DNA of 64,000 nucleotides, taken from NCBI GenBank assembly GCA_020072815.1, contig JAIQGE010000009.1, positions 1-64,000 of the forward strand. Reading direction: 5' to 3'. Origin of the DNA: Terriglobia bacterium. Its GTDB lineage: Bacteria; Acidobacteriota; Terriglobia; Terriglobales; Acidobacteriaceae. The first letter of the stretch is position 1, and every line of letters begins with the position of its first letter. The translations under genes and the position numbers were made by a program. Below, piece after piece: positions 35,421 through 44,879 of the stretch. Under the pieces are notes generated by a model, which saw nothing but the letters and a program-made list of their open reading frames with translations, was not told where the DNA came from and ran no database searches.

Positions 35421-36095
35421 ATGAAAACGAAATATTGGTACTCAATCCTTGGTCAGCATAGAATCTCGTCGAACCATATTCTGTCTATGAACTGGCCAGA
35501 ACTCCCAGACCGGAAGTTGGTCGAACTGTGTCTTGAACGTAATGAGGACGCATGGGTCGAGTTGCAGCGCAGATATCACCGCATGATTGTCGGAGTTCTG
35601 GCCAGGACAATCCGTCCATGGTTCCCGCCAACCCCCAGCGTGCTGGAAGACCTCTACCAGGACGTTCTTCTCAAGATCTACGGCAACGAATGCAGGGCGT
35701 TGAGCGAGCTTGAATGGCGTCATGAAGGTGCTCTTCGAGGATTGTTGCAAGTAACCGCGTCCACAGTCGCCCAAGACTACGTGCGCTATTGGCTTGCCCA
35801 AAGGCGAGACCCTAGAAAGGTAGATTCGCTGGAGGATCCGGGCGTAATAGTACCGGACCAGAAAGGGTCTGGCGAAGATGTCGAGCAGAAGGTCCTTCTG
35901 CAACAGTTGATGCACTGCCTGAAAAAAGTGATTCAAAGCGAACCGGATTGCGCGCGCGATATTGCTATGTTTCTGCTTTTTTATGGGTGCAGGGTTACTG
36001 CGGCGGATCTTGCTCGAATTTACAAGCTAAATGTCAGGAAAGTGGAAAATATCGTGGCTAGACTTGGCCGTTTGGCTCGGTCCCATTGTCTCTGA
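35421..36095 (+). CDS. ECF-like sigma factor paired with CHAT protein
   Basis: Up to 224 residues. Region 2 is seen in AWVELQRRYHRMIVGVLA ... LEDLYQDVLLKIY, and region 4 in VTAADLARIYKLNVRKVENIVARLGRL. It is a divergent ECF member. ATG 35487 (MNWPELPDRKLVELCLERN) may be the true start since the 22 residues before it are atypical. Base use is visibly less GC-rich than the resident genes. The next gene encodes anti-sigma-type zinc motifs, so the pair likely forms a sigma/anti-sigma switch. Confidence 0.78.
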   Translation: MKTKYWYSILGQHRISSNHILSMNWPELPDRKLVELCLERNEDAWVELQRRYHRMIVGVLARTIRPWFPPTPSVLEDLYQDVLLKIYGNECRALSELEWRHEGALRGLLQVTASTVAQDYVRYWLAQRRDPRKVDSLEDPGVIVPDQKGSGEDVEQKVLLQQLMHCLKKVIQSEPDCARDIAMFLLFYGCRVTAADLARIYKLNVRKVENIVARLGRLARSHCL

Positions 36096-36157
36096 AGTCA
36101 ATCAGATGAAGGGGGCCTGCATTTTGAAGGATAGGGTTTATTGCATTTCTTACGTCT

Positions 36158-39100
36158 ATGACTAACGAGGGAAGCGTGAATCATCATCTAAGTGATGGTC
36201 AGATCAAGGAATGCGCAGGCAAGAGCCCAGACGGCTGCCTGGACGAGATCGAAACGCATCTCTCCGGTTGTGGGTTCTGCTTGGATCGCCTACTCCAATG
36301 GCAGCGTACCCATCTCAAGAACCTGGAGTCGAACGGTATGAGGCTGGAGCCATATCAGGATTGCCCCCCCGACAGCATCCTGCAAGAAGTTGCTGCTGAG
36401 GTATCTGCTCCTGAAACCGCCGCTCACATACTGCAACACGCAGCCCAGTGCGACCATTGCGGCCCCCGGTTGAGCAGATACCTGCGCGAATTCTCTGAAG
36501 AACTCTCTCCCGAAATCGAAGCGCTCATAGAACAGTTGCCTACCTCACAACCCAATTGGCAGAGACAGAAGGCGCGGGAGATTGTTCGTAGCTTGCGCCC
36601 GCCTGGCACGAGTCCATCATTTATTCAACAGATCCGGGCCTTGGTACAACGCCTTGCCTGGGCGGTTGCCGCGGCCGCAGTAGCGGTTGCGACGATGGTT
36701 TGCTTCGTTTGGGGTCCGGTGCTGATTGCCGAAGTGCAACTCCACAAAGAGCAAAAGCGGGTCGCGGCAGCTTACGCTGAGCGCCGAACTATCGAGCCAC
36801 GCATCACCGGGGTCGGCTATGGCTCGTATCAGGAGCCCATCCACACGCTGGGACAGGAAGACGAATCGGACGATCTGACTCGGCCTGCGCTCCTTGAAGC
36901 GCGGAGCAAGCTGGCCGACATGCTGAAATCCGACGGCAACCGCGATCCGCACTTGCAGCAGATTGAAGGTCGTCTTCGTCTCCTGAGAAACCCTGCTGAC
37001 GCCATAAAGGCAGAGGAGGCTTTCCAACGGGCACAATCAAAGGGGCTGAACGACCTCAGCTTAGAAATTGACTTGGCGGTCAGCTACTTCGAACGCGAGA
37101 TCAGGTCCGACAGCCCCAACATGTCAAAGCCAATCAATCTCCTCAGGAAAGTCCTTGAGGCCAATAACCCAAAACCAACACGGGAAGAGCAAGCGGTTGC
37201 GCTGTTTGATCTTGCCCTTGCTTACGAAAAGACCAAGGTTTGGAGCTCAGCGATTACGACGTGGAAGGACTACCTTAAAATCGATTCTTCTGGTCCCTGG
37301 GCCGACGAAGCCCATAAACACTTGGCTGAAGCTGAGGCAATCGTTTCAAAGCAGCAAAGCTACAAGGATCCGGCCGACCTCGTTCGGCACTCTTCCGATC
37401 CTGAGGTGCAGAATGACATTGAATATTATCAGGAGCGTGTGCTGGGAGAATGGTGGCTGAAGGCGGTTGACCAGCCATTGAGCGATTCAGGGCGGGCCGT
37501 GCGCAAGGTTGCTGAGCTGCTCAAGCAACAGCATTCTGATACCCTTTGGACAGACTTGGTCAATTCCACCAGCAGGGCAGATTTGCCCGCCGTGAAGGCA
37601 CTAAGCGATGCGTTTGCGGCCAATCAGAAAGATTGGCATCAAGAGGCGCTCGACAAATCTCGCGAAGCAGCACGGATTTTCAAGAAGCAACACAATACGC
37701 CGGGCGAGTTGCTGGCCCGCTTTCAGGAAGTCTATGCGCTTCAGAGGAGGCTTGCCGGCGATGACTGCTTGACGCGAGCGGCCGATCTCTCGCCAAGAGT
37801 TGCCGCGACGGGGTACCACTGGTTGTACGGGCAACTAGCTCTCGAAAAAGCCATCTGCGCGAACTTGGTATTCAAGTTTCAGACGGCTGACGCCAATCTG
37901 GAGATCAGCCGTGCGGTGGCCTCCGAGGCTGGTTCTAACTTCCCGGAGCTTCGGCTGCGAATAGCCGGAATAGAAGCCGGAATGAAACGGCTTAATTTCG
38001 AGTATGACGGAGCTTGGATCGAGTCAGTCAAAGGCCTTGACGACTATTGGCAGCATTCGTATTCAGCAGAGCGGCTCTACCAGTTCATTACCGTGATGCG
38101 CCAATCGGCTGCGGAAACTGGTTTCTCCTATACAGCAGAAGCCCTCTTGCGAACGTCCATCGAGATTCTTCAGGACATTGCTCCCGACGACAATCTTTTG
38201 AAGGCCCTACTCCACATGAGGCTGGCTAGCCTGTTGTGGGAACAGGACCAAGACTCGTTAGCGGAAGCCGAGGCCCTCCATGCGCGGTTGTTACTCCGTA
38301 AAATCTCTCCCACAGACCCTACGGCTCAGACATATACCGCAATGGCCAGGATTGAACTGGCCGACTTCGAGTTGCGGCGCCGCAAAACAGCGCTTGCCCT
38401 CTCTGCGATTCAACCGATTGGAGAAAACATTGCGTCTCAAGATAACTTCGTCAAGCTGGACTTTTATCGCGTGCTGGGAGACGCAAAGCTGCAGTTGAAT
38501 TGGCTGGACCAAGCCTTGGCGGACTATCGCCAGGGCATTGGCGTGGCCGCGCGTTCTCTTCCTGATATCCGGGATGAAGAAAAACGTTTACGCTGGATCG
38601 CTGCGACCGGCAACATCTATCGTGGTGTCGTCCAAGTTTTCCTGGCAAAAGGGCAAAGCGATAAAGCACTAGCCATTTGGGAGAGGTCTAGTGGCCGATT
38701 TCTAGTTTACGGAGGCAGTATTCAGATACTAGACGTCGCAAAAGAACTTGGGGAAATACGCCTTCCGGTGGCTGTCCACCCACATGTTGTCTATGCCAGC
38801 TTTGCGGATCGGATGCAAGTCTGGATCGTTGAAGGTACCAAGAGCCAAAGCCAATCAATCCCGTTGACTCAGATCGAGCTGTTAAGAATGATCCGGGAGT
38901 TTAACCAGAATTGCAAGAACCCTAATTCTTCCAGAAGTGAACTCGATGGGCAGGCTGCAAGGCTGTACGAATTACTCTTGAAGCCGGTAATTGCCGGTCT
39001 GCCCTCAACTGAAACCGTAGCGATTGAGTTTGACCAGTTGATTCCACAATTTGCAATTGAGGCGTTGAGAAGCCCGCAAGGCCGGTATTTTGGGGCAGAC

Positions 39101-39769
39101 TACGCGGTGTTGCGGTCGCCCGGGATCCTCGCCGAAGGCGCTCTTCGGCAACCTTTGCCGCTCAAAATTCGGGATACGTTTCTGGTTGTTGATGCTTCTC
39201 CGGTGAGCGGACCAGGCCGTCTGCCTGGCCATCAGATGCCAACAGAAGCTATAACTCAGATTCATCCCCAAAGAACGGTTTTCACAGGTGAAGATCTAAC
39301 CCTTGGAAAAGTGAAGCAGGCGTTACGAAACAGCATTGCGCTTCAGATCATGGGCCATGGACGGCGAAGCAGCAAAGGAATGGCTCTGGAGTTAGGTTCC
39401 GATATGTTCTTGCGATCGAAGGACCTTTCTCCAGAACTTCTGCGGCGTATGCGCCTCGCCGTATTGGCGGCATGTTCCAGTGGTTCAGCCGAAAATGGGC
39501 TTCTTGATGCTGATAATTTGGTGCGTTCCTTGCTTGCCGGAGGGGTGCCCAATGTCATCGCCAGCCACTGGGCTGTAGATTCTACGAGCACGGGCGCGCT
39601 TTTTGAAAGCTTTTACCTTAACCTAGGCAAGGGAGAGACCCCTGCCGAGGCGCTTCGCGATGCCCGCAGAGAGATGCTCTCTGGAAAACTAGACTCGAAG
39701 TGCCACAACTGCGACCTGTCTCACCCTTATCGCTGGGCTGCTTTTAACCTGACCGGCCGATCCAACTGA
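36158..39769 (+). CDS. anti-sigma zinc motifs - TM - TPR-like - CHAT protease fusion
   Basis: 1203 residues. The N-terminus has two H-X3-C-X2-C motifs of the zinc-anti-sigma kind: His34/Cys38/Cys41 and His94/Cys98/Cys101. One membrane helix follows (about 163-188). Residues about 250-850 are helical repeats with TPR character (AVALFDLALAYEKTKVWSSA). The C-terminal 270 residues are a CHAT (caspase-like) domain with the catalytic pair His1067 (IMGHGRR) and Cys1106 (LAACSSG) both intact. The parts should sit as anti-sigma region in the cytoplasm, one membrane pass, and repeats plus protease on the other side, unless the helix is not spanning. GTG 36176 behind GAGGGAAG is an alternative start. 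It probably controls the sigma factor encoded 62 bases upstream. Confidence 0.82.
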   Translation: MTNEGSVNHHLSDGQIKECAGKSPDGCLDEIETHLSGCGFCLDRLLQWQRTHLKNLESNGMRLEPYQDCPPDSILQEVAAEVSAPETAAHILQHAAQCDHCGPRLSRYLREFSEELSPEIEALIEQLPTSQPNWQRQKAREIVRSLRPPGTSPSFIQQIRALVQRLAWAVAAAAVAVATMVCFVWGPVLIAEVQLHKEQKRVAAAYAERRTIEPRITGVGYGSYQEPIHTLGQEDESDDLTRPALLEARSKLADMLKSDGNRDPHLQQIEGRLRLLRNPADAIKAEEAFQRAQSKGLNDLSLEIDLAVSYFEREIRSDSPNMSKPINLLRKVLEANNPKPTREEQAVALFDLALAYEKTKVWSSAITTWKDYLKIDSSGPWADEAHKHLAEAEAIVSKQQSYKDPADLVRHSSDPEVQNDIEYYQERVLGEWWLKAVDQPLSDSGRAVRKVAELLKQQHSDTLWTDLVNSTSRADLPAVKALSDAFAANQKDWHQEALDKSREAARIFKKQHNTPGELLARFQEVYALQRRLAGDDCLTRAADLSPRVAATGYHWLYGQLALEKAICANLVFKFQTADANLEISRAVASEAGSNFPELRLRIAGIEAGMKRLNFEYDGAWIESVKGLDDYWQHSYSAERLYQFITVMRQSAAETGFSYTAEALLRTSIEILQDIAPDDNLLKALLHMRLASLLWEQDQDSLAEAEALHARLLLRKISPTDPTAQTYTAMARIELADFELRRRKTALALSAIQPIGENIASQDNFVKLDFYRVLGDAKLQLNWLDQALADYRQGIGVAARSLPDIRDEEKRLRWIAATGNIYRGVVQVFLAKGQSDKALAIWERSSGRFLVYGGSIQILDVAKELGEIRLPVAVHPHVVYASFADRMQVWIVEGTKSQSQSIPLTQIELLRMIREFNQNCKNPNSSRSELDGQAARLYELLLKPVIAGLPSTETVAIEFDQLIPQFAIEALRSPQGRYFGADYAVLRSPGILAEGALRQPLPLKIRDTFLVVDASPVSGPGRLPGHQMPTEAITQIHPQRTVFTGEDLTLGKVKQALRNSIALQIMGHGRRSSKGMALELGSDMFLRSKDLSPELLRRMRLAVLAACSSGSAENGLLDADNLVRSLLAGGVPNVIASHWAVDSTSTGALFESFYLNLGKGETPAEALRDARREMLSGKLDSKCHNCDLSHPYRWAAFNLTGRSN

Positions 39770-39878
39770 TTTTGACCACCGCAAAATCAAGACTTCTTCC
39801 TTAGGGAAAGCCCTGACGTTTCCGTTACTACTGTGCAGAGTCTTTCACTCAACAGGTGCTTTACCGTAAGGAGAGGTT

Positions 39879-40910
39879 ATGAATCGACGCGACTTGTTAC
39901 AAGCCATGCTTGCCGTGCCCGTAGTTGGCGCCCTGGGCGGCTGCCGGCACCAGCATAATGATCATCGCCCCAACCCTCCCGCACGAGGCGGAACCTTGAA
40001 GGTGATTCTGCAGGGCCCGTTTGCCCTGGTGGTAGATACAAAGAACCACAACAGGATCAAGGCGTTTGCTCCATTCGATGGCGATGGGAAACATGAATTT
40101 CGCTTCGGGGACCCTCACCATGATCCCGTCAGCGGCGAGGGAGATCCCGGTAAGCGAAACCGTTATGACTTCACGCTGCTCGATGACAATTTGGAAATCA
40201 GCGAGCGGCCACCGCATATTGACGCTGGTTTTGCCGACTTCACGTTGCATACCGGCGACTGGAAGCCGAGCCTCAACGAGTACTTTGTTGCGGTAGATCT
40301 TCCGGCGCCAGACCGCGTTACCTTTACTCCACCGGCCATCCCCGTACTAATGCCGGGATTCAAGCCGGAGCCTGAATCCAGGCTGGCAATGATGCCAACA
40401 AACCATGTTCTTGAATACAGTGTGCATGAGGTTGACGACAAAGTCATACTGCACTCCCCACAACTCGGAGACACGAAGCCACTGTCGTGTTTGGACTTGC
40501 TTGGCCGCTATCAGGAACACTGGGCTGAGATGGAAAAAGAGCATCGAAACACATGTCAGCGCAGGTACACAGAAGCGGAGCTCAATGGCTGTGCAAATTC
40601 CCATGTCAGAGTGTTCTTCCTCGGAGTTGGGTTGCCGCCTAAGAGCCCGACGTTCGATATGGATGCTGCAACGCACGCTCGCGAATTCTACAACAACAGG
40701 TTGCTGCCTTCGTTTCCTAACTCTCCTGACCTAGAGAGCAAGAAGCTGCTGGAGGTGGACGTAAAACCCTGCCCGGCGGTCGGGAACGGCAGGAATTCGC
40801 CCACGCTGATTCCTGCTGCGCAGAGGTACCCTGTGCCGCAAGCCCGTATGGTCCCGGTCTCTTCTGCCGACGATTGCCGAGCGGGCGGGACCATTGGAAT
40901 TCGGCCCTAG
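39879..40910 (+). CDS. Tat-like lipoprotein of unknown function
   Basis: 343 residues beginning MNRRDLLQAMLAVPVVGALGG. It has a twin-arginine-like NRRD, a hydrophobic stretch and a lipobox GGC with Cys22. The mature part has no family I know. It contains several His/Asp-rich segments (GKHEFRFGDPHHDP) and a late Cys-rich area. TAAGGAG precedes the ATG. It is the first gene after the CHAT protein on the same strand (109-base gap) and is likely in the same regulon. Confidence 0.65.
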   Translation: MNRRDLLQAMLAVPVVGALGGCRHQHNDHRPNPPARGGTLKVILQGPFALVVDTKNHNRIKAFAPFDGDGKHEFRFGDPHHDPVSGEGDPGKRNRYDFTLLDDNLEISERPPHIDAGFADFTLHTGDWKPSLNEYFVAVDLPAPDRVTFTPPAIPVLMPGFKPEPESRLAMMPTNHVLEYSVHEVDDKVILHSPQLGDTKPLSCLDLLGRYQEHWAEMEKEHRNTCQRRYTEAELNGCANSHVRVFFLGVGLPPKSPTFDMDAATHAREFYNNRLLPSFPNSPDLESKKLLEVDVKPCPAVGNGRNSPTLIPAAQRYPVPQARMVPVSSADDCRAGGTIGIRP

Positions 40911-40926
40911 TGCGTTTTGGTTACTA

Positions 40927-40949
40927 GCGGTGGGCCCTTGGCCCACCGC
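40927..40949 (+). terminator. perfect 10-bp hairpin without U-tract
   Basis: GCGGTGGGCC-CTT-GGCCCACCGC lies 16 bases past the lipoprotein stop. The following bases are not T-rich, so termination would be weak. Positions 40950-41160 hold no other feature that I can see. Confidence 0.5.
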
Positions 40950-41160
40950 GTTCCCAGCCACGGCGTCACTGCTGCGTACGGACTAAGGCTCTTCTTGAAA
41001 ATATCCCCCTGCCAGCTAGTTTCCTTACCTCCGCAGAACCCATGCGCCAACAGATATTTTTTCTATCTTCATTAGGGAAAAGGGAATGATCTCCGTCTTC
41101 ATGAACAGCCATAGAAATAAAGAAAGGGAGTATTAGGTTAGCGGCCGTTTTGGAGAAGTT

Positions 41161-41736
41161 ATGGGTGACGTGCTTAAAGTTCTAATTGAGTGCAGCTTCG
41201 ATAACCTGTTTGTGCTTGCCGGCCTGGCTTTCATGGGAATCGCGGTCGTCGGCGACATATGGAAGATCCAGCCTGGAAAGTGGGGAAGGCTCGGTTCCGC
41301 GACACTGAGCCCCATTTTGATCAGCGCCGGCCTTTGGATGCACACGCATCAACACGTGGCCCAGTTCAAGGTTGTCCGGTCTGACCTTCAGGCTGCAATT
41401 GCTGCATCTGAAGGCGCCTGTCCCATAGAACTCAAATTTCTAGGACAGATTGAGGCAAACGGCCCTGGCACGATTCGCTATGAAATCGAGTATAGCGATG
41501 GAACCAAGCCCCCTCCCCTGCAGATCGAGTTTGATCACGCCGAGACCAAGCGTTTCAAGATAAGCCGTGAGTTTCATCAATCTCGGGCTGATGCCTGGGC
41601 CAGGCTAAAGATTCTTTCTCCCGATATTGCAGAATCAGGAAAAGCATCTTTTAGGGTGACGTGCCAAAGCATCGTCCCAACCAAAGCGAGGTCAAAGGAG
41701 GCAAGGCTGGTGAAGGAATCCACGGCAACGCCCTGA
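41161..41736 (+). CDS. membrane-anchored protein of unknown function
   Basis: 191 residues. Two hydrophobic helices (about 15-33 and 42-58) are followed by a soluble beta-rich part of 120 residues (LKFLGQIEANGPGTIRYEIE) that may be an Ig-like fold. GGAGAAG precedes the ATG. It shares strand and spacing with the CHAT-associated genes. Confidence 0.62.
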   Translation: MGDVLKVLIECSFDNLFVLAGLAFMGIAVVGDIWKIQPGKWGRLGSATLSPILISAGLWMHTHQHVAQFKVVRSDLQAAIAASEGACPIELKFLGQIEANGPGTIRYEIEYSDGTKPPPLQIEFDHAETKRFKISREFHQSRADAWARLKILSPDIAESGKASFRVTCQSIVPTKARSKEARLVKESTATP

Positions 41737-41812
41737 AAGCTTCAGGACCGCGCACAAGAGAGAGTTCGCACAAACACGAGATTTGTCTTGACGCAGTGAA
41801 AGGAGATTGAAA

Positions 41813-44164
41813 ATGGCCGAGAAAGACAAAAACAGACAGCCGCAGAAGGACACTGGAGCGACTGGCAGACCTGAATTGAACGACCCAGACTTTCAGTTTG
41901 CGGTGAAAACTCTTCTTGCCGCATATCAGCCAATCTTCGAGCAGCAGCTCAGCCTGGCTAAGAATCCACCTGAGCTGCAGAAACAGGCGGAAGTGACGGC
42001 ATCGCGCACTTGCGAGGACGAATTCCGCGAAGCTTACCAGTTGGTCGAGAAATTCTTTACCGATGAGTTTGCAATTCGAATATTGCCTGCTCAGGCGAAG
42101 GAATTGCTAGGGCCCATCGAAGAGTGGCGCTGGTGCTTGCGGCACATCTTGTGCTGCGTTGTATTCGGGTTGCTTGTCTGCCGCTGGCCACGCACCTTCC
42201 GGGGATTCGCCTACTATCTGTATGAATACTGGAGATGCGTCCGCCAGGTCATCGACGCCCCTATAAGCGATCTCCCGACTGCCGAGCAACGAGAAGACTT
42301 CCAAACGCTAGTCAAGATTCTTGCCGAGGCATTCAAGCCTTACCTGTTGGACCAGCTTGCGACCGTCGAATTCTCCGAGGGCATTCCGGACGAGATCATC
42401 TCCGGGAAGATCGACTGCTTCATCGATGAACGGGAAACCTGCATCATCTTTGAACGGCTATTGACGACCGAGGCGGCGAGGGCCCTTCTGGGACGTGCCG
42501 TGTTCGAGAAGATGAGCCAACAAAGGTTCTTCTGGTTCTGCCGTTGCTGGTGCCTGTGTTCAATTTGCTTTGGATGCTGCCTCGCGCGCGCACGGAACAT
42601 TCAACAGTATCTATTGTGCTTGCACGCATATTGGCGCTGCTTGCGCGACTGTTTTCGGCCTTTGACGTGCGATGTAACCGATCCGCACGACTGCATTGAA
42701 GAAGAGGAATTCCCCGCCCTCGGCATTCTACGAGGGGTCGAAATCAAGGGTACAGCCGCGGGCGCCTTCTGCGATCATTACACTCTGCAATGGCGTCAGG
42801 GCGGCGGCCCTTGGCAGAGTGCAGGCATCATTTATCCCGGCGGTGCTGCGCAAGGCGCGTGCGGAGTCGTTAATGGCACGCTCGGTTATTTGCAGACCCT
42901 TCCCCTCGTTTCCCCAGGACCGGCAATCGCCGAAATCCAGCTCTGTGTGTTTTCCACTCAGGGCGGAGCACCGCACTGTTGCACCACCCAGTTCATCCTG
43001 CAGCGCAATGCAGTCTGGATCCGCGGCCTGGAGTATGTGAACGCACCCGACATTTTCGATCCCACCTCGCAGATTGTGAGTGGGGCCGGCGTGGTGCAGT
43101 CTTTCGGGAATGCGTCACTCATCAACGGCAGTGCCGTCATCGGTGGGTGTCAGGGCCAGGACATCAAGCGTTATACGCTCGCCTACTACCCCGACTTCGT
43201 CACCGACCCTACCTTGCCTGGCTTCGTGCAATTCTGGCAGGTGGACTACATCACTCCTCTGCAGATCGACGATGGCTTGAACCGCGTTTTCGAAAACGCT
43301 CTCACCAGCTTCTGGACGGAGTTCAATTTCCCATTCCCCGGTCATCCCTGCAACCCCGCCTTCGATTCTCTGCAACCCACTCGGTGGCCACAGTTGTCTC
43401 CTGAAGCACTGCCGCAGCAGTTTCCGCCTGCTCCGCCGCAACCTGCCCCTTGTTTGCCGCCTCCATCATGGACCACAACTCCGCTGCCACTGCCGAACTG
43501 CCAGAGTGGCAAATTTACGTTGCGGTTGAAGGTGGAGGGTCAGGGCGGAGCGGTCAAGACCAGCTTGCGCCAGGTCTGGTTTGATAATAAGCAGATCAAA
43601 TTCAGCCATTGCCACATCACACAAATCGCGGGCATCGACCCGTGCTCCACGGTCGATCTAAGGCAGTTTGCTCCGCCTGGAGGAGACTGCTCCGTACCGT
43701 GGAAGGCCAACCTCTTGGGCGTGGCCTACGATGAGTACATTTTCCCTGGCGATACATCGGTACCAAGCGACAATTTTGGAGGTTATAGCCTCTGGATCAA
43801 GAAGGATGGGGCTCCGGACCCGGGACATCCCATTCCAATTCCCGGGCCCGGCAATCCGCCTTGGCCGGGTCCATTCGCGGGCACGGGGCGGGTAGGAGAT
43901 CCTGGCGGTGATGTTTGCCCGTATACCACTATCATTCCGCCGCCGATCGACGGGATTCTTGCTGTCCTGGATATGCGTCGCCTCGACGCACAATGTAACC
44001 CAGCCGAGCCAGACTTGACCCTGAAGCGTGGTGAATGCTGCGGTTTCATTATCACGTTGAAGGTGTGGGACAACACAATCTGCCCCGGTCTGGCTGGAGG
44101 CCATCACGAGAGCGAGCATCACTTCCCCATATGCATCTGCAATCATGTAGATGGGGGTCACTAG
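41813..44164 (+). CDS. Cys-rich protein with internal duplication, unknown function
   Basis: About 783 residues. Residues about 25-150 and 158-285 are two copies of one helical unit. Each ends in a Trp/Cys-rich stretch (EEWRWCLRHILCC ... YYLYEYWRCVRQ and FFWFCRCWCLCSICFGCC ... CLHAYWRCLRDCF). The remaining 500 residues are beta-rich and Pro-rich, with phrases such as GVEIKGTAAGAFCDHYTLQW. No signal peptide is seen. AAAGGAG precedes ATG 41813. The Cys-dense helices could bind metal or sit in a membrane. It is the largest unexplained gene of this island. Confidence 0.62.
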   Translation: MAEKDKNRQPQKDTGATGRPELNDPDFQFAVKTLLAAYQPIFEQQLSLAKNPPELQKQAEVTASRTCEDEFREAYQLVEKFFTDEFAIRILPAQAKELLGPIEEWRWCLRHILCCVVFGLLVCRWPRTFRGFAYYLYEYWRCVRQVIDAPISDLPTAEQREDFQTLVKILAEAFKPYLLDQLATVEFSEGIPDEIISGKIDCFIDERETCIIFERLLTTEAARALLGRAVFEKMSQQRFFWFCRCWCLCSICFGCCLARARNIQQYLLCLHAYWRCLRDCFRPLTCDVTDPHDCIEEEEFPALGILRGVEIKGTAAGAFCDHYTLQWRQGGGPWQSAGIIYPGGAAQGACGVVNGTLGYLQTLPLVSPGPAIAEIQLCVFSTQGGAPHCCTTQFILQRNAVWIRGLEYVNAPDIFDPTSQIVSGAGVVQSFGNASLINGSAVIGGCQGQDIKRYTLAYYPDFVTDPTLPGFVQFWQVDYITPLQIDDGLNRVFENALTSFWTEFNFPFPGHPCNPAFDSLQPTRWPQLSPEALPQQFPPAPPQPAPCLPPPSWTTTPLPLPNCQSGKFTLRLKVEGQGGAVKTSLRQVWFDNKQIKFSHCHITQIAGIDPCSTVDLRQFAPPGGDCSVPWKANLLGVAYDEYIFPGDTSVPSDNFGGYSLWIKKDGAPDPGHPIPIPGPGNPPWPGPFAGTGRVGDPGGDVCPYTTIIPPPIDGILAVLDMRRLDAQCNPAEPDLTLKRGECCGFIITLKVWDNTICPGLAGGHHESEHHFPICICNHVDGGH

Positions 44165-44179
44165 CGGAGCTGCGACTCA

Positions 44180-44602
44180 TTGAGCGAAATGAGTTACATG
44201 TTACGGTTCGTTCTGGCCGTCCTCGCGACCTGGCGGGTCACGCACCTGCTGGCGTACGAGGACGGCCCGGCCGACCTGATTTTCCGGTTGCGGGCACGTC
44301 TCGGCCAAAGCCTGGCAGGAAAGCTGATGGACTGCTTCAAATGCCTCAGTCTCTGGATTGCAGCTCCTGCGGCACTGTTCATTTCTCTCAGGCCGATGGA
44401 CTGGCTGCTTTGCTGGCTGGCGCTTTCCGGTGGCGCTTGCCTGCTTGAACGGATGGTAAAGGAGCCGGTACTCATTCAACCTGTCTCGCAAGCGGCAGAA
44501 GGAGATCCCCACGATGTGTTGCGGTCAGAAACGCTCACAATTCCAGAACAGTCAAACGCGGATGGCAGCGCCGAGCGTACATCAACAGGTGTCCGGCCAT
44601 AG
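44180..44602 (+). CDS. DUF1360-like small membrane protein
   Basis: 140 residues. FVLAVLATWRVTHLLAYEDGPADLIFRLR, then a Cys pair in DCFKCLSLWIAAP and a second helix, match the layout of DUF1360, a small membrane family with unknown role. It starts 15 bases behind the Cys-rich gene. TTG 44180 or ATG 44189 may start it. It overlaps the next gene by 89 bases in another frame. Confidence 0.65.
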   Translation: MSEMSYMLRFVLAVLATWRVTHLLAYEDGPADLIFRLRARLGQSLAGKLMDCFKCLSLWIAAPAALFISLRPMDWLLCWLALSGGACLLERMVKEPVLIQPVSQAAEGDPHDVLRSETLTIPEQSNADGSAERTSTGVRP

Positions 44603-44879
44603 TCAAGGTCAGGCTGTCCGAACCCAATCCTCGCCGGCGGCGAGCGCGACCATTGCGCCGCGCCCTGGCAGCGGTTCGCAGCCTGGAGGCGTGCAGTCGA
44701 CGAAGACTTCCGCGCCCAATCTTTCCGTAGTCATTCGCTATTTGGAGACCTCCCCGATTCGAGTTAAAGGTCTCATCACGGGACGCGCGTACGAGTTCTC
44801 CGGCGCCCAGGCGGTTCAAAGCATTGATGCGCGAGATGCTTCGTCTCTGTTGAACACACGGTTCTTTAGGCGCGTTTAA
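44514..44879 (+). CDS. small protein beginning MCCGQKR
   Basis: 121 residues. It has a Cys-Cys start, a Gln/Ser/Ala-rich low-complexity middle, and an ordered end (LSVVIRYLETSPIRVKGLI ... YEFSGAQAVQSIDARDAS). AAGGAG lies 9 bases before the ATG, which supports it despite the overlap with the preceding gene. I do not recognise a function. The end resembles short accessory proteins of phage or secretion clusters (weak recollection). Confidence 0.55.
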   Translation: MCCGQKRSQFQNSQTRMAAPSVHQQVSGHSQGQAVRTQSSPAASATIAPRPGSGSQPGGVQSTKTSAPNLSVVIRYLETSPIRVKGLITGRAYEFSGAQAVQSIDARDASSLLNTRFFRRV

